Assembly (NCBI GenBank): GCA_001275005.1
Contig: JWZX01003213.1
Span: 1-42,320, forward strand
Direction: 5' to 3'
DNA from: Chrysochromulina tobinii
Taxonomy: Eukaryota > Haptophyta > Prymnesiales > Chrysochromulinaceae
DNA: 42,320 nt
The notes beneath the pieces are model-generated. The model did no database searches, was not told the origin of the DNA, and saw nothing but the letters and a program-made list of their open reading frames with translations. The translations under genes and the position numbers were made by a program. Positions 26,760 through 34,777 of the stretch are shown here, one piece after another (position 1 is the first letter of the stretch; each line of letters begins with the position of its first letter).

Positions 26760-28370
26760 TCAAGCCTCCGCGGTGCCGCCAGCATCCTGGCGGGCCGCCA
26801 TCGCCGCCGCGAGCTTTGCTCGCGCTTCCTTGAGCGCCTCCTCCTTCATCTGAAGCTCCGCCTGCAGCTCCGCCACTCGCTCCTCGGCAGCCGCGGCCTT
26901 GTTGTAGCCCGCGGCCTTGGCGAGCTTCGCCTCCAGTCGCGCTCCGCTGCCGCCCGACCCGCGACCAGCCTTCCCGCCGCCCCCCCCGCCGCCGCCGCCG
27001 TTGCCGCCGCCGTGCCGACTCTCACCGAACACAAGCGAAGCGCAGCGACTACGGCCGCCGGCCGCGGCACGCGCCGTCCGGTTCATGAGCATGAGCCGCT
27101 CAGACAGCGGCGGCTGCAAGCACCCCTTTGGCGGTGGCACGAGGGCGGTGCCCTTGCCACACGGCAAATTGGCGACGCACGCTGGCCCGTAGAGTACCCC
27201 ATTGAGCAGCACGCCGCTCTGGTCGCGGCAGTGAAGCTCGACAGCGCCCGCGGCGGCCGCGCTCGCCACTATGCCGCTCAAGCCGTCGTGCCAAGCCTTG
27301 ATGCTGCTCCGCTCGCGCTTGGGGGTGCGCAGGCTCGCCGCGGGGAAGCATGCATCGATGAACCATGCGCTCTGGTAATTGAAGGTCTCGGCGGACATTT
27401 GCGAGCCGAAGAAGACGAGCGTCTCGACCGCATAGAGCGCGTAGTTGTTGGTGATGTTGGTCAGCAGCGGCCCAAAATCTTCGGCAAAGTGGAGTCGAAA
27501 CGAGCGCCTGAGCGGTTCGAAGAAGCTGGGCGGCTCCGTCGAGCCCACGTACACGTGGGCGTTCATCGGCAGCCAGAGGCGTAACGCCCTCTCGATCGCG
27601 TCCGGCCGGGTCGCCTCGTCGCGCTTCTTGCAGTCCGAGGGGTCGCACGCTGTCAGCTTGTCGGAACGGCGCACATGCACTGAGGCGTACGTGCCGCCCA
27701 TCTGCGCGCGGATCGCGCTCGCCGCCTGCTTGATGCTTGGCGCGAAGAAGAGCCCTGAGCGTAGGAGGATGTTCACGGGCTTCGGCGCGGTGGGCGGTGC
27801 GCCCACCAATTGGTTGAGAGCGCCCGCCAGCGTCGAGTAGTCCGTCTGCCGCCGCGTGCACTTTTGGAACCAGAACTCAGAGTCGACGCGCCGCCGCACG
27901 AGGGCCGGGCCTTCGGCGCCGCATGCATGCGCCTGCTTGACACGCTCCGAAGACCAGCCCTGGCCAACCAACGCAGCGCCCCGGCGGAGCGCTTCGCGCC
28001 GAGTGGAATTACCGCGCACCTCCACGGGCACGAGCAGATTGAGCCGCTCGACGTCGAAGAGCGTGTCCGCAGGGACGCAGTTGAGGCTCTCAGCCAAGGT
28101 GCGGCCTTCAACGGACTTCTTGGTCTGCTTCCAGCGCTGCTCGTGCAACGCGAAGAGGCATATCCGGCGCGGCAGCAGCAGCGTACGTTGCAGGTAGAAG
28201 GCCTCACCGAGCGCGCACGAGAGGGAGGCCATCTGGTGGTTGAGGCCCATGGTCATGTCCCCACGATACGGGAACCACTCGAGGTAGCCGCAGGTTGAAC
28301 GCCCGGCCGGTATACCGGCAGTCGCAAGCGACAGCATCGCGGCGACGACGACATTCGTGAACGTCCGCAT
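26760..28370 (-). CDS. O-fucosyltransferase-like secretory enzyme with glycine-rich and coiled-coil tail
   Basis: 536 residues from ATG 28370, starting with a signal peptide (MRTFTNVVVAAMLSLATAG). Residues about 25-380 resemble the GDP-fucose protein O-fucosyltransferase fold: YRGDMTMGLNHQMASLSCAL near the N-terminus (nucleotide-sugar loop), the YASVHVRRSDK block (HxRRxDK, the arginines that bind GDP-fucose in this family), then AHVYVGSTEPPSFFEPLRRS and ALYAVETLVFFGSQMS. Cysteines are frequent, as expected for the secretory path. After the domain comes a run of nine glycines within GGGNGGGGGGGGG and a ~60-residue coiled coil (EERVAELQAELQMKEEAL), unusual for the family and perhaps for anchoring or oligomerisation. 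It is divergent from the CCCH gene. The donor sugar is inferred from the motif only. Confidence 0.7.
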   Translation of the reverse strand: MRTFTNVVVAAMLSLATAGIPAGRSTCGYLEWFPYRGDMTMGLNHQMASLSCALGEAFYLQRTLLLPRRICLFALHEQRWKQTKKSVEGRTLAESLNCVPADTLFDVERLNLLVPVEVRGNSTRREALRRGAALVGQGWSSERVKQAHACGAEGPALVRRRVDSEFWFQKCTRRQTDYSTLAGALNQLVGAPPTAPKPVNILLRSGLFFAPSIKQAASAIRAQMGGTYASVHVRRSDKLTACDPSDCKKRDEATRPDAIERALRLWLPMNAHVYVGSTEPPSFFEPLRRSFRLHFAEDFGPLLTNITNNYALYAVETLVFFGSQMSAETFNYQSAWFIDACFPAASLRTPKRERSSIKAWHDGLSGIVASAAAAGAVELHCRDQSGVLLNGVLYGPACVANLPCGKGTALVPPPKGCLQPPLSERLMLMNRTARAAAGGRSRCASLVFGESRHGGGNGGGGGGGGGKAGRGSGGSGARLEAKLAKAAGYNKAAAAEERVAELQAELQMKEEALKEARAKLAAAMAARQDAGGTAEA

Positions 28371-28716
28371 GAATGAACACGACCTCAATCGTCCGCCGAG
28401 GGGCACAAGTTTCTAACTCTGACCCTACCAGGTAAGTACCGAAACTACACTTCTGATGTTTTTCATCGCAGCCAAGTTTCGTCTACATGGAGTTTCGTCC
28501 ATGAGTGACGCCACCCTCCGCGAAGATGGACCCGTGCGCGCAGCCTGCGGCAAATCCTTCCTTCTTTCGCTGCTTTGCTTGCTTCCGTCTTTTGCTTGCT
28601 TGCTGCCACGCTAGCCCCCGCCAAGACGCCCCTTCACCGCCAACCGCCGCGCCGCTGCTCGGATGCATGCTGCTTATATATTTATTGGACGAGCCGATGG
28701 CGTATGCGTGCATGCA
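28371..28716. other. Divergent promoter region, O-fucosyltransferase-like / CCCH genes
   Basis: 346 bp between the two start codons. It contains the TATA-like TATATATTTAT (28675-28685) on the CCCH side and pyrimidine-rich CTTCC/CTTTGCTTGC runs. The open frame running through it has no domain and is treated as non-coding. Confidence 0.5.
28675..28685 (+). promoter_or_regulatory. TATA-box-like element of the CCCH gene
   Basis: TATATATTTAT in GC-rich surroundings, 32 bp before the ATG at 28717. With a start of transcription ~30 bp downstream, ATG 28697 would be excluded and 28717 favoured, which agrees with the spliced reading of the N-terminus. Confidence 0.45.
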
Positions 28717-30175
28717 ATGCCTCGCAGGCGTAGCCGTGCGCTTTTATCCCCATTACGCATCCCATGTGCTCGCTCCCTTATCATATCCCTCTCGAGAGCC
28801 GCTTCTCTTGATCACTTCTCTCACTCGCCTGCGCAGTCGATACGCCAACGAGTCGATACGACAACGAGGGCGGCGGCGGGACGACGAGGATGAGGAGGAC
28901 GACAGCGACGATGAGCGGCGCCGGCGCGAGCGGCACCGGCGCCAGCGAGATGCCGAGAGCGACGACGGTGGCAATGCGCCCAAGGGACTCTCGCGGCGCT
29001 ACCGCGAAGGCAACCAAGGCGCTCCTACCGGCCCGGCTGCCGATGACCGTGGGTCGTGCTGGGAATTTCAGCGCGGTCGCTGCACGCGAGGTGGCGCCTG
29101 TCGCTTCTCCCACACTCTCGATGGCCCCGGTGGCGGCGGCGGCGGCTATGGCAAGGGTGAGTACGTTCACAGTGGCGGCTATGGCAAGGGTGAGTACGTT
29201 CACAGCGGCGGCTTTGGCAAGGGCTATGGCGGCCGTGACGGCAGCTACGGTTACGACGGTGGCCACGGCTACGATGGTGGCTACTATAGGGGTGGCGGCG
29301 GCCATGGCAAGGGCTCCGACTTTAGTTACGGTGGCAAGGGCGGCGGGCACGGCTACGATGCGGGCTGGGGCTATGGTGGCAAGGGCTACGGCGGCTACAA
29401 CGGCGGCAAGGGCGGTGGCAAGGGCGGCGGCTGGGGTGGCGGCTGGGAGGGCGGCTGGGAGGGTGGCAGGGGTCCGCCGCTCGTGCCACATGACTACAAG
29501 CGCATGGAGGGCGACACGGCCCCGATCGAAGTGCGCCGCGTCGACGAGCTTCTTTCGCGGCGCGTAGGTGCGAAGCGCTCGGGTGACTTCCACACTGCCG
29601 ATGCGATCCGCAACGAGCTTCGAGTTTGGGGAGTCGCCGTCCTGGACCAGGAAAGAGAGTGGCATGTGATTGGGTCGGATGGATATGGTCGTCCCGACAG
29701 CGGCGCCAAGCCCTACGGCGGCTACGGCGGCGCGCACAACATGTCTGAGCGATTCGGAGAACGCGGGCACGACTACCGGCGGGCAGACGAGGGGGTGCTG
29801 GCGGTGGATGAGCCAAAGGTGACGTAACCTCGGCGCCGCCCGCCCGCCAGTTGGCCGGCCTGCCAGCCGGCCTTGTCACCGCTACCCTGTTACTCTGCTG
29901 CCCTGTCGCCCCTCGCGCTCTCTCCCCTGACAACGCCACCGGCGCCCGCGTCGCAGGTGAATGAGTTGCTCGCGGCCCGGCTGCATGCGCGCCTCAATCG
30001 CGACTTTGTGGCGGCCGACCGCATGCGCGAGCAGTTGCGCAATGAGCACGGCGTCGAGGTCGAAGACGCGAGTCGCGAATGGCGCGCGACGCGAGACGCG
30101 AGTGGCGCTCCGACGCGAGACGGCGGCGCCCAGACGGGCTTGGGCGAGCCGACGGCGGCCGGAGAAGGCGCATGA
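28717..30175 (+). CDS. CCCH zinc-finger, glycine-rich RNA-binding-like protein with two CysRS-type helical modules
   Basis: Proposed exons 28717-28735, 28869-29818 and 29957-30175 give 395 residues. The N-terminus is Arg/Asp/Glu-rich (MPRRRSRRRRDDEDEEDD). A CCCH finger follows, CWEFQRGRCTRGGACRFSH (C-x7-C-x5-C-x3-H), a class that binds RNA. Next is a long Gly/Tyr/Lys region with an exact 11-residue repeat (GGYGKGEYVHS). Two related helical modules end the protein: VDELLSRRVGAKRSGDFHTA DAIRNEL... and, after the second intron, VNELLAARLHARLNRDFVAA DRMREQL.... Each resembles the short C-terminal helix pair of cysteinyl-tRNA synthetase (R..AR..kDf..AD.iR..L...G). The combination suggests an RNA-binding or splicing-related factor. 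The first intron is tentative; without it translation could begin at ATG 28697 with a hydrophobic, non-RS-like N-terminus. Confidence 0.7.
28736..28868 (+). other. Tentative intron (133 bp) in CCCH gene
   Basis: GTGCGC...CAACGAG, phase 1, giving MPRRRS|RRRRDDEDEE. The 3' end lies at the second copy of a 16-bp direct repeat (28837-28852, 28853-28868). A better-looking GCGCAG at 28831-28836 is out of phase with this start. Confidence 0.4.
29141..29206 (+). repeat. 33-bp coding tandem repeat (GGYGKGEYVHS x2)
   Basis: Two 33-bp units at 29141-29173 and 29174-29206 differ only in the last base. A partial third unit follows. They lie in the Gly-rich region of the CCCH protein. Confidence 0.9.
29819..29956 (+). 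other. Intron (138 bp) in CCCH gene
   Basis: GTGACG...GCGTCGCAG, phase 0, joining AVDEPK to VNELLAARL. CCCCTGACAACG about 30 nt upstream of the 3' end fits a branchpoint. Without splicing the second helical module would be lost. Confidence 0.8.
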
Positions 30176-30766
30176 GCTCATCGAGGGGAGGCGGCGCGGC
30201 GTGGCATCGCGTGGCGGTGCGAGACGGAGAGACGGACGGCCGAGTCATGTGGCGTCGCGTGGAGAGACCGTTTCTCTCTAGGTGGCGAGATTGAGAGACC
30301 GACGGCCGGTGCGTCGTCAACAGGGCCTCACCTCGCCTGTCGGCGCTGGCGTGGATCGGCGGCTCGCAAAAGACCGTCCGGTCCGCGTGAGCTGCGCCGT
30401 GCCGCCAGGTGCCCGGTGCCCCAGAAGAGCGGAGCCGCACGTGCGTCCACGTGAACGATCCTCCACTGTGGCGCGGCCTACCGGCCCTCTCCGGACCGCG
30501 CGTCGACGCGACCGCGCGCGACTCCCGACACCCGAGCACACAGTCGTCGCGCGCATTGACTAATGGAAAACTTTATACTAGTTGAGAAGTATCTAGTGTT
30601 CCTTCGACACCAGCACGACCGCACACACAGCACCCCTGCTGTCCGCATAAGCCGCACCGCGACCGCCGGACCCGCGGCGGCGCGGCAGACCCAGAGAGAC
30701 CGGTCGCCTCGCGTGATACGGCCCATGACACTATGCTTCACAGCGGGCATACACAGCATGCCAGCC
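30176..30766. other. Intergenic between convergent CCCH and fibrillin genes
   Basis: Arg-rich chance frames only. GAGACGGAGAGACGGACGGCC-like and GTGGCGTCGCG/GTGGCATCGCG words repeat near 30200-30260. There is an AT-rich patch at about 30563-30600. No gene seen. Confidence 0.45.
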
Positions 30767-31762
30767 TCACATGCGCGAGTAGACAAAGACGGCGTCGGCA
30801 TTGGCGACCCCCTCGAGCACTGGGCGCGAGATGCGCAGCGTGTCAGAAACATATGTGGTGCGCAGCCGTACGAAGCTACTGCGCTTCTTGATCAACTCGA
30901 GAGCGGCGCCGGAGGGGAACTTGAGAGCGTCTTCGAGCGCGGGCAGCACGCTCGCGATCGTCGACTGCTTCGCGGCGGTGGTCTGGATCTGCAGCTCCAC
31001 CTCGACGACGCCCGAACGGTCAGAAGGCGTGCGCGCGAGCGTGCGCACCTCGGCGGCGGTTGTCATCTGCGACTCCATCGTCGAAATCCCGAACAGGCGC
31101 CCGATGGTCAGCTGCACGACGGATTCGAGCGAGCCCACGTCTGTGCTGGGGCTGGGTAGCGGCGAATTGTTGCCATCGTTCGGCTCCGAGGCCGCTTGCA
31201 CTCCGTCACTGGTGAAGCCCTCATCGTCCTCCTCCTCGATCTTGCAGCCATCGACGTCGGAGCACAGCCCACTGATGCGCTGCACGACGTTGCCGATGTC
31301 GTAAAAAGGCAGCGTGTCTGTGACGCCGTAGATGGCTGATGCCAAGCTGTCACCAGCGGCCACCTCGGCGCCGGGAACGGCGACCGGGGTCGTCGCCCCT
31401 GCAGCGGCCTGCCGAAACGCCCAGAAGAAGGGACTGCTCCGATATGGCGTCTCGCCGAGTGCGAGCGCCAGCCGCCACTCGCCATTCAAGTCTAGAGCTG
31501 ATGCATCCGGTGCGAGAGATTCCAATCGGCGGATCAGCATCTGCAGCTGCGATTTGTCGAGCGCCGAGGCACGCAGGCCACGGTCTGTGAGTGCAGCTTG
31601 GCGCAGCAGCGCAGCTTCGGCGGCAGCACCATCGGTGCTAGCGGCGACGAGGACTGGCGTTCCGCTCCTGAAGCCAAGCCGCGCCGGTAGACGAGCACGA
31701 AAACCGGCGAAAACTGAATGCTCGACGGCCGCCACGACGAGGAGCGGAAGGAGCACCGCCAT
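30767..31762 (-). CDS. Plastid fibrillin (PAP_fibrillin, plastid-lipid-associated protein)
   Basis: 331 residues. Fibrillins coat plastoglobules and thylakoids and handle lipids and prenylquinones. The N-terminus has a signal peptide (MAVLLPLLVVAAVEHSVFAG) with Phe just after the likely cleavage (FRARLPARLGF), the phenylalanine mark of complex-plastid transit peptides. The domain starts with LIRRLESLAP and continues through DLNGEWRLALALGETPYRSSPFFWAF, matching the LNG-W-L-Y-S--S-F pattern of the family. It ends with TTYVSDTLRISR and ADAVFVYSR, the expected C-terminal block. An acidic low-complexity insert (KIEEEDDEGF..., about 172-200) interrupts the barrel. Single exon. Confidence 0.85.
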   Translation of the reverse strand: MAVLLPLLVVAAVEHSVFAGFRARLPARLGFRSGTPVLVAASTDGAAAEAALLRQAALTDRGLRASALDKSQLQMLIRRLESLAPDASALDLNGEWRLALALGETPYRSSPFFWAFRQAAAGATTPVAVPGAEVAAGDSLASAIYGVTDTLPFYDIGNVVQRISGLCSDVDGCKIEEEDDEGFTSDGVQAASEPNDGNNSPLPSPSTDVGSLESVVQLTIGRLFGISTMESQMTTAAEVRTLARTPSDRSGVVEVELQIQTTAAKQSTIASVLPALEDALKFPSGAALELIKKRSSFVRLRTTYVSDTLRISRPVLEGVANADAVFVYSRM

Positions 31763-33302
31763 GCGGGTGGTGCAAAGTTCAGGTTCACGTGAATTTGCCG
31801 GTGAAGAACTGTTAAGAACCGTTAACCATCGAAAACCGCTTCAATGTTCAGGTTGTGAACAGGAGCGTGGCCGAGACCGCTGACCCATGCGTGTGAGTGA
31901 TTTTGGAGTCGTTGAGCAACATCACGTGCACACCGGCCATGACACCGGCATGGTGCACAGACGCGTCGAGTGCAACGATGTACGGAGTAACAATGCAACC
32001 ATGGTAGAGCAGGGGATAGAATGCCAACATCTTTGATCTTATGGGTCCGGCTCCCATAAGGTGCAAGAAACGGATGTGTTTTTTAGTAAATAGTGTGAAG
32101 TGCCCGCCGCAGGCGAAAAATTTTCAGGGTCGATCTACGCTTATCGTCAACGGACGCCTGGCACCATCGAACTGCGTTAACGACTGGCCGCCGCCGCCGG
32201 TCCGATGTTGCGAGCTACTTCCGGAGGGCGGGTCCGGCGGCGCTGGCGGGATAGCCTACCTCCAGTTGCGCCTGAGGCAGGTGGGCGCGGGCGCGCGGTA
32301 AGGCGGGGGCTAGCACTTGGCGCGGAGGTCCGGCGGCGGGCTGTGGTGGCGGCTTCGGGCGGCGGCGTAGTCAGTACTGTCGGGATGACGCGCCCGTTGG
32401 CGCGTCCCCCGGAGGGAACGCAAAAGAAGCCACTCGGCGCCGCCGTCGCGTGACGACGACGGTGCAGAGTAACGACGGTGTCGTGCGACCGGCAGCTTGC
32501 CCGCCGCCTGATTGCTGCCTGCAGCCATCAGCACAGCGGCCGTGCGCGCATGACACCGTGTGCCACTCTGTGCGTCCGACTGGCGGTGAAAGCCGCACAC
32601 TGTCAAAGCGCCAGCTTGACTGTGCGCACGCACCAAGCTCGGCTTGGAGGCTCCACGAGTTCAAGTTCCTGCACAAGCAACACGAAGAAGTCGCGCAAGC
32701 TTCACTACGTGGAAAGCAAATGCCCGCCAAAATGACGTACTCAGGAGTGGCACTTAACGAACGCGGCCCAAGGTTTCGGATCCATACGCCAACAACGAGA
32801 TAGAATTCCTGCACTGAACCACCACGGAAAGAGAGCAGCATGCAGATCACGCTGGGACGCGCAAGTGCTCCAGGATGGAAGGAGTATGGAGTTGATTCCG
32901 TGCGCGACCGTTCTCCACTTCATGAGTGAGTGAGTCACCAGTTCGTCAGTCAGTCAGTTTGTTCGTCTTGGGTGGCATGGCGAGTTGAAGCTTCTTGCCC
33001 CCGTGAGGACCGTGTGAGAGTGCGAGTGCTCGATTCCGGCCTTCCGCGAATGGTACACAAGTTTGGGACGTTACCTTTGGGCTCGGGGCGGCGCCCGTAG
33101 CTCGTTTGCCGCTGAGATCGTCTTGTGTACCATTCGGGGTACCCCTCATTCACACCTACCACTCAAGTGTGAACAGCCCAGGCACTATTTACTAATCCTT
33201 CTCGCACCTTATCGGAGCCGGACCCTTATTTGAAATTATATTTGGAGATACGAGATTCTAGTGATCAACATACTACACGATATGCGGGACTTATGTGGAG
33301 CT
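31763..33302. other. 1.5-kb intergenic region
   Basis: Longest gap in the window, with no supported gene. The left end is the fibrillin promoter. It holds GAGT/CAGT microsatellite-like runs (about 32924-32960) and an 18-bp inverted repeat (33044-33061 with 33122-33139). The middle (32200-32460) is GCGGCGG-rich. Confidence 0.5.
33044..33139. repeat. 18-bp inverted repeat with a 60-bp loop
   Basis: Arms 33044-33061 and 33122-33139 are complementary at 17 of 18 positions (14 perfect: GAATGGTACACAAG / CTTGTGTACCATTC). This could be a hairpin or the ends of a very small non-autonomous element. No flanking target duplication is obvious. Confidence 0.7.
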
Positions 33303-34516
33303 TCAGTGTTCAGAGTGCGCGCTGGGAACATCGTGCACTGCGCGCTCAACAGGCTCAACCGGACCCTCGAGACGGTAAAAGACGACGGAGAAGCGCTCGC
33401 CCTCGTATGCCGCCACCCAATGCGGGAAGCGCCCGTCGATTCGTGCGAGCTTGTCATGCGTGTCGACGCAGACGACCGATGTCGGGCTTGCCTCGATGCA
33501 CAATTCGCCGCCACGACCGAAGTCGCCGCACGAAAAGCAGTACTGCGCGCACGTGTCGCCCACATCCACGTGCGGGCTGCCGACAAAGTTGTGCGTCACT
33601 GCAATCGAGGTGGGCTCGAATGCAGGCGCGAGGCTCCACAGCGCCTTGGTCGCCAGCTCCCACAGGCGTGCGTACCGGCCTAGCAGCCTGGGCGCCACAT
33701 TGGGCGCCGGGACCCCCTGAGGCCACGGGGTGAGGCCACGGAGCTCTGGATCAGCTGAAGGGGCAATCAGGCTTGGCGCAAGCCTCAGGGCCGGGGATCG
33801 AGAGCTCAGCGGCGCACGAGGACGAGGTAATGCGCCGCATCGACGTTCCTCCCCTTTTTGAGCGGCCACTTGGTGCCCCGCAGTTCGGTCAGCAGAGGCG
33901 TGAGCACTGACGAAGCCAGTGGACATCCCGCTGCCCTCAAAACCCGCCGTGGAAAGCGTTCGGGTGCACAGCGATGCAGCCTGCAGAGAAACGCGATCAA
34001 GCACGCCTTCTTCATTACACGGCCACCATGCTGCTGGGCGCGCGCCTCAGCCGCGGCCAAATCGTTGGAGCCGCAGCCAAATCGTTGGAGCCGCACCCTA
34101 GCCTGCGAGATGGTGAGAGGCTCGAGCTGCTGCTCGAGCGTCGGCATGCCAGGCGGCTCATCAGCGGCGGTTGATGCCGCTTCGCCAAGTGCCGCCGTTG
34201 ATGACGCTTCGCCAAGCAGCGGTGCGAGTGGGTCCTCATCGTCGGTGTGCTGCTGCGATGATGGTGGCTGCCAGCGATGCGGGCGCACGTCGATGGGCGA
34301 ACCGTTGAAATGAGCCAGAGCTGCCTCAACGGCCTCCTCGGATGCCAGCTGGACCAGGGCAAACCCAATCCGTTCACGTGTCTGCGAGTTGCGCCAGCCC
34401 TTGCGACGCAAGGTGACGTTGCGAACCTCGAAAGGCGCCATCATGGTCGTCACGGCAGCCGCGTCGTCGCATGGCCGCACACCACCGAGCCACACAGTCG
34501 AAGCGCGATGGCACAT
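33303..34516 (-). CDS. RRM domain fused to a 2-oxoglutarate-dioxygenase-like domain
   Basis: Exons 34516-33818 and 33716-33303 give 370 residues. Residues about 7-80 form a complete RRM: RNP2-like TVWLGGV, a helix, RNP1-like RIGFALVQL, then EEAVEAALAHFNGSPID. A Ser/Ala/Glu-rich linker leads to a basic helical segment (MKKACLIAFLCRLHRCAPERF). Exon 2 carries VTHNFVGSPHVDVGD with HxD at H282/D284, CGDFGRGGELCIEA, DGRFPHWVAAYEGERFSVVFY with H332, and an Arg nine residues later (R341). This is the Fe(II)-binding His-x-Asp...His plus 2OG-binding Arg layout. I recall related algal hypothetical proteins with VTHNFRGSPHxD. An RNA-directed oxygenase, comparable in logic to ALKBH8, is an inference. Start ATG 34516 sits just before RNP2, and earlier frame lacks ATG. 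Divergent from the PhyH-like gene. Confidence 0.65.
33717..33817 (-). other. Intron (101 bp) in RRM-dioxygenase gene
   Basis: Minus strand GTGCGC...GTGGCCTCAG, phase 0, joining AAHYLVL to GVPAPNVAPRLL. It contains two CTGAT motifs (CCTGATTGCC, GCTGATCC). Other AGs upstream are out of phase. Confidence 0.65.
34057..34096. repeat. 20-bp tandem duplication inside a coding exon
   Basis: Copies at 34057-34076 and 34077-34096 match at 19 of 20 bases in exon 1 of the RRM-dioxygenase gene. Twenty is not a multiple of three, so the two copies are read in different frames (RLQRFG versus GSNDLA). Confidence 0.85.
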
Positions 34517-34777
34517 CTTCGGTGCTTGCCGTCCCGTCAAGTCAAGTCAATGAGTCAAGTCAAGTCAAGATGGAACCCCTCCGCCATGGAGCACATTCCA
34601 TATGCTTCCGTATGGTTGGCCCGCGACAACGAAGTTTACAAACATGTTAGCGCTCTAGCTTTCTGGACAACCCCCTCTCCGGAGGCGCGCGCGCGCGCGC
34701 TCTTTCTCTTTCACGCCCTATGTTCACACATCCCATACAGACTCTTCGCTCTCTCTGCGGCCGCCGTCAGGGAGGGG

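Noticed and set aside
28781-29770. 329-codon Ala-rich minus-strand frame
   Set aside because: It is the complement of the glycine-rich repeat region of the CCCH gene; Gly codons read backwards as Ala/Pro.
34277-34777. N-terminal extension of the PhyH-like protein to 34277
   Set aside because: It overlaps the RRM-coding exon of the divergent gene, and the peptide lacks similarity to PhyH proteins.
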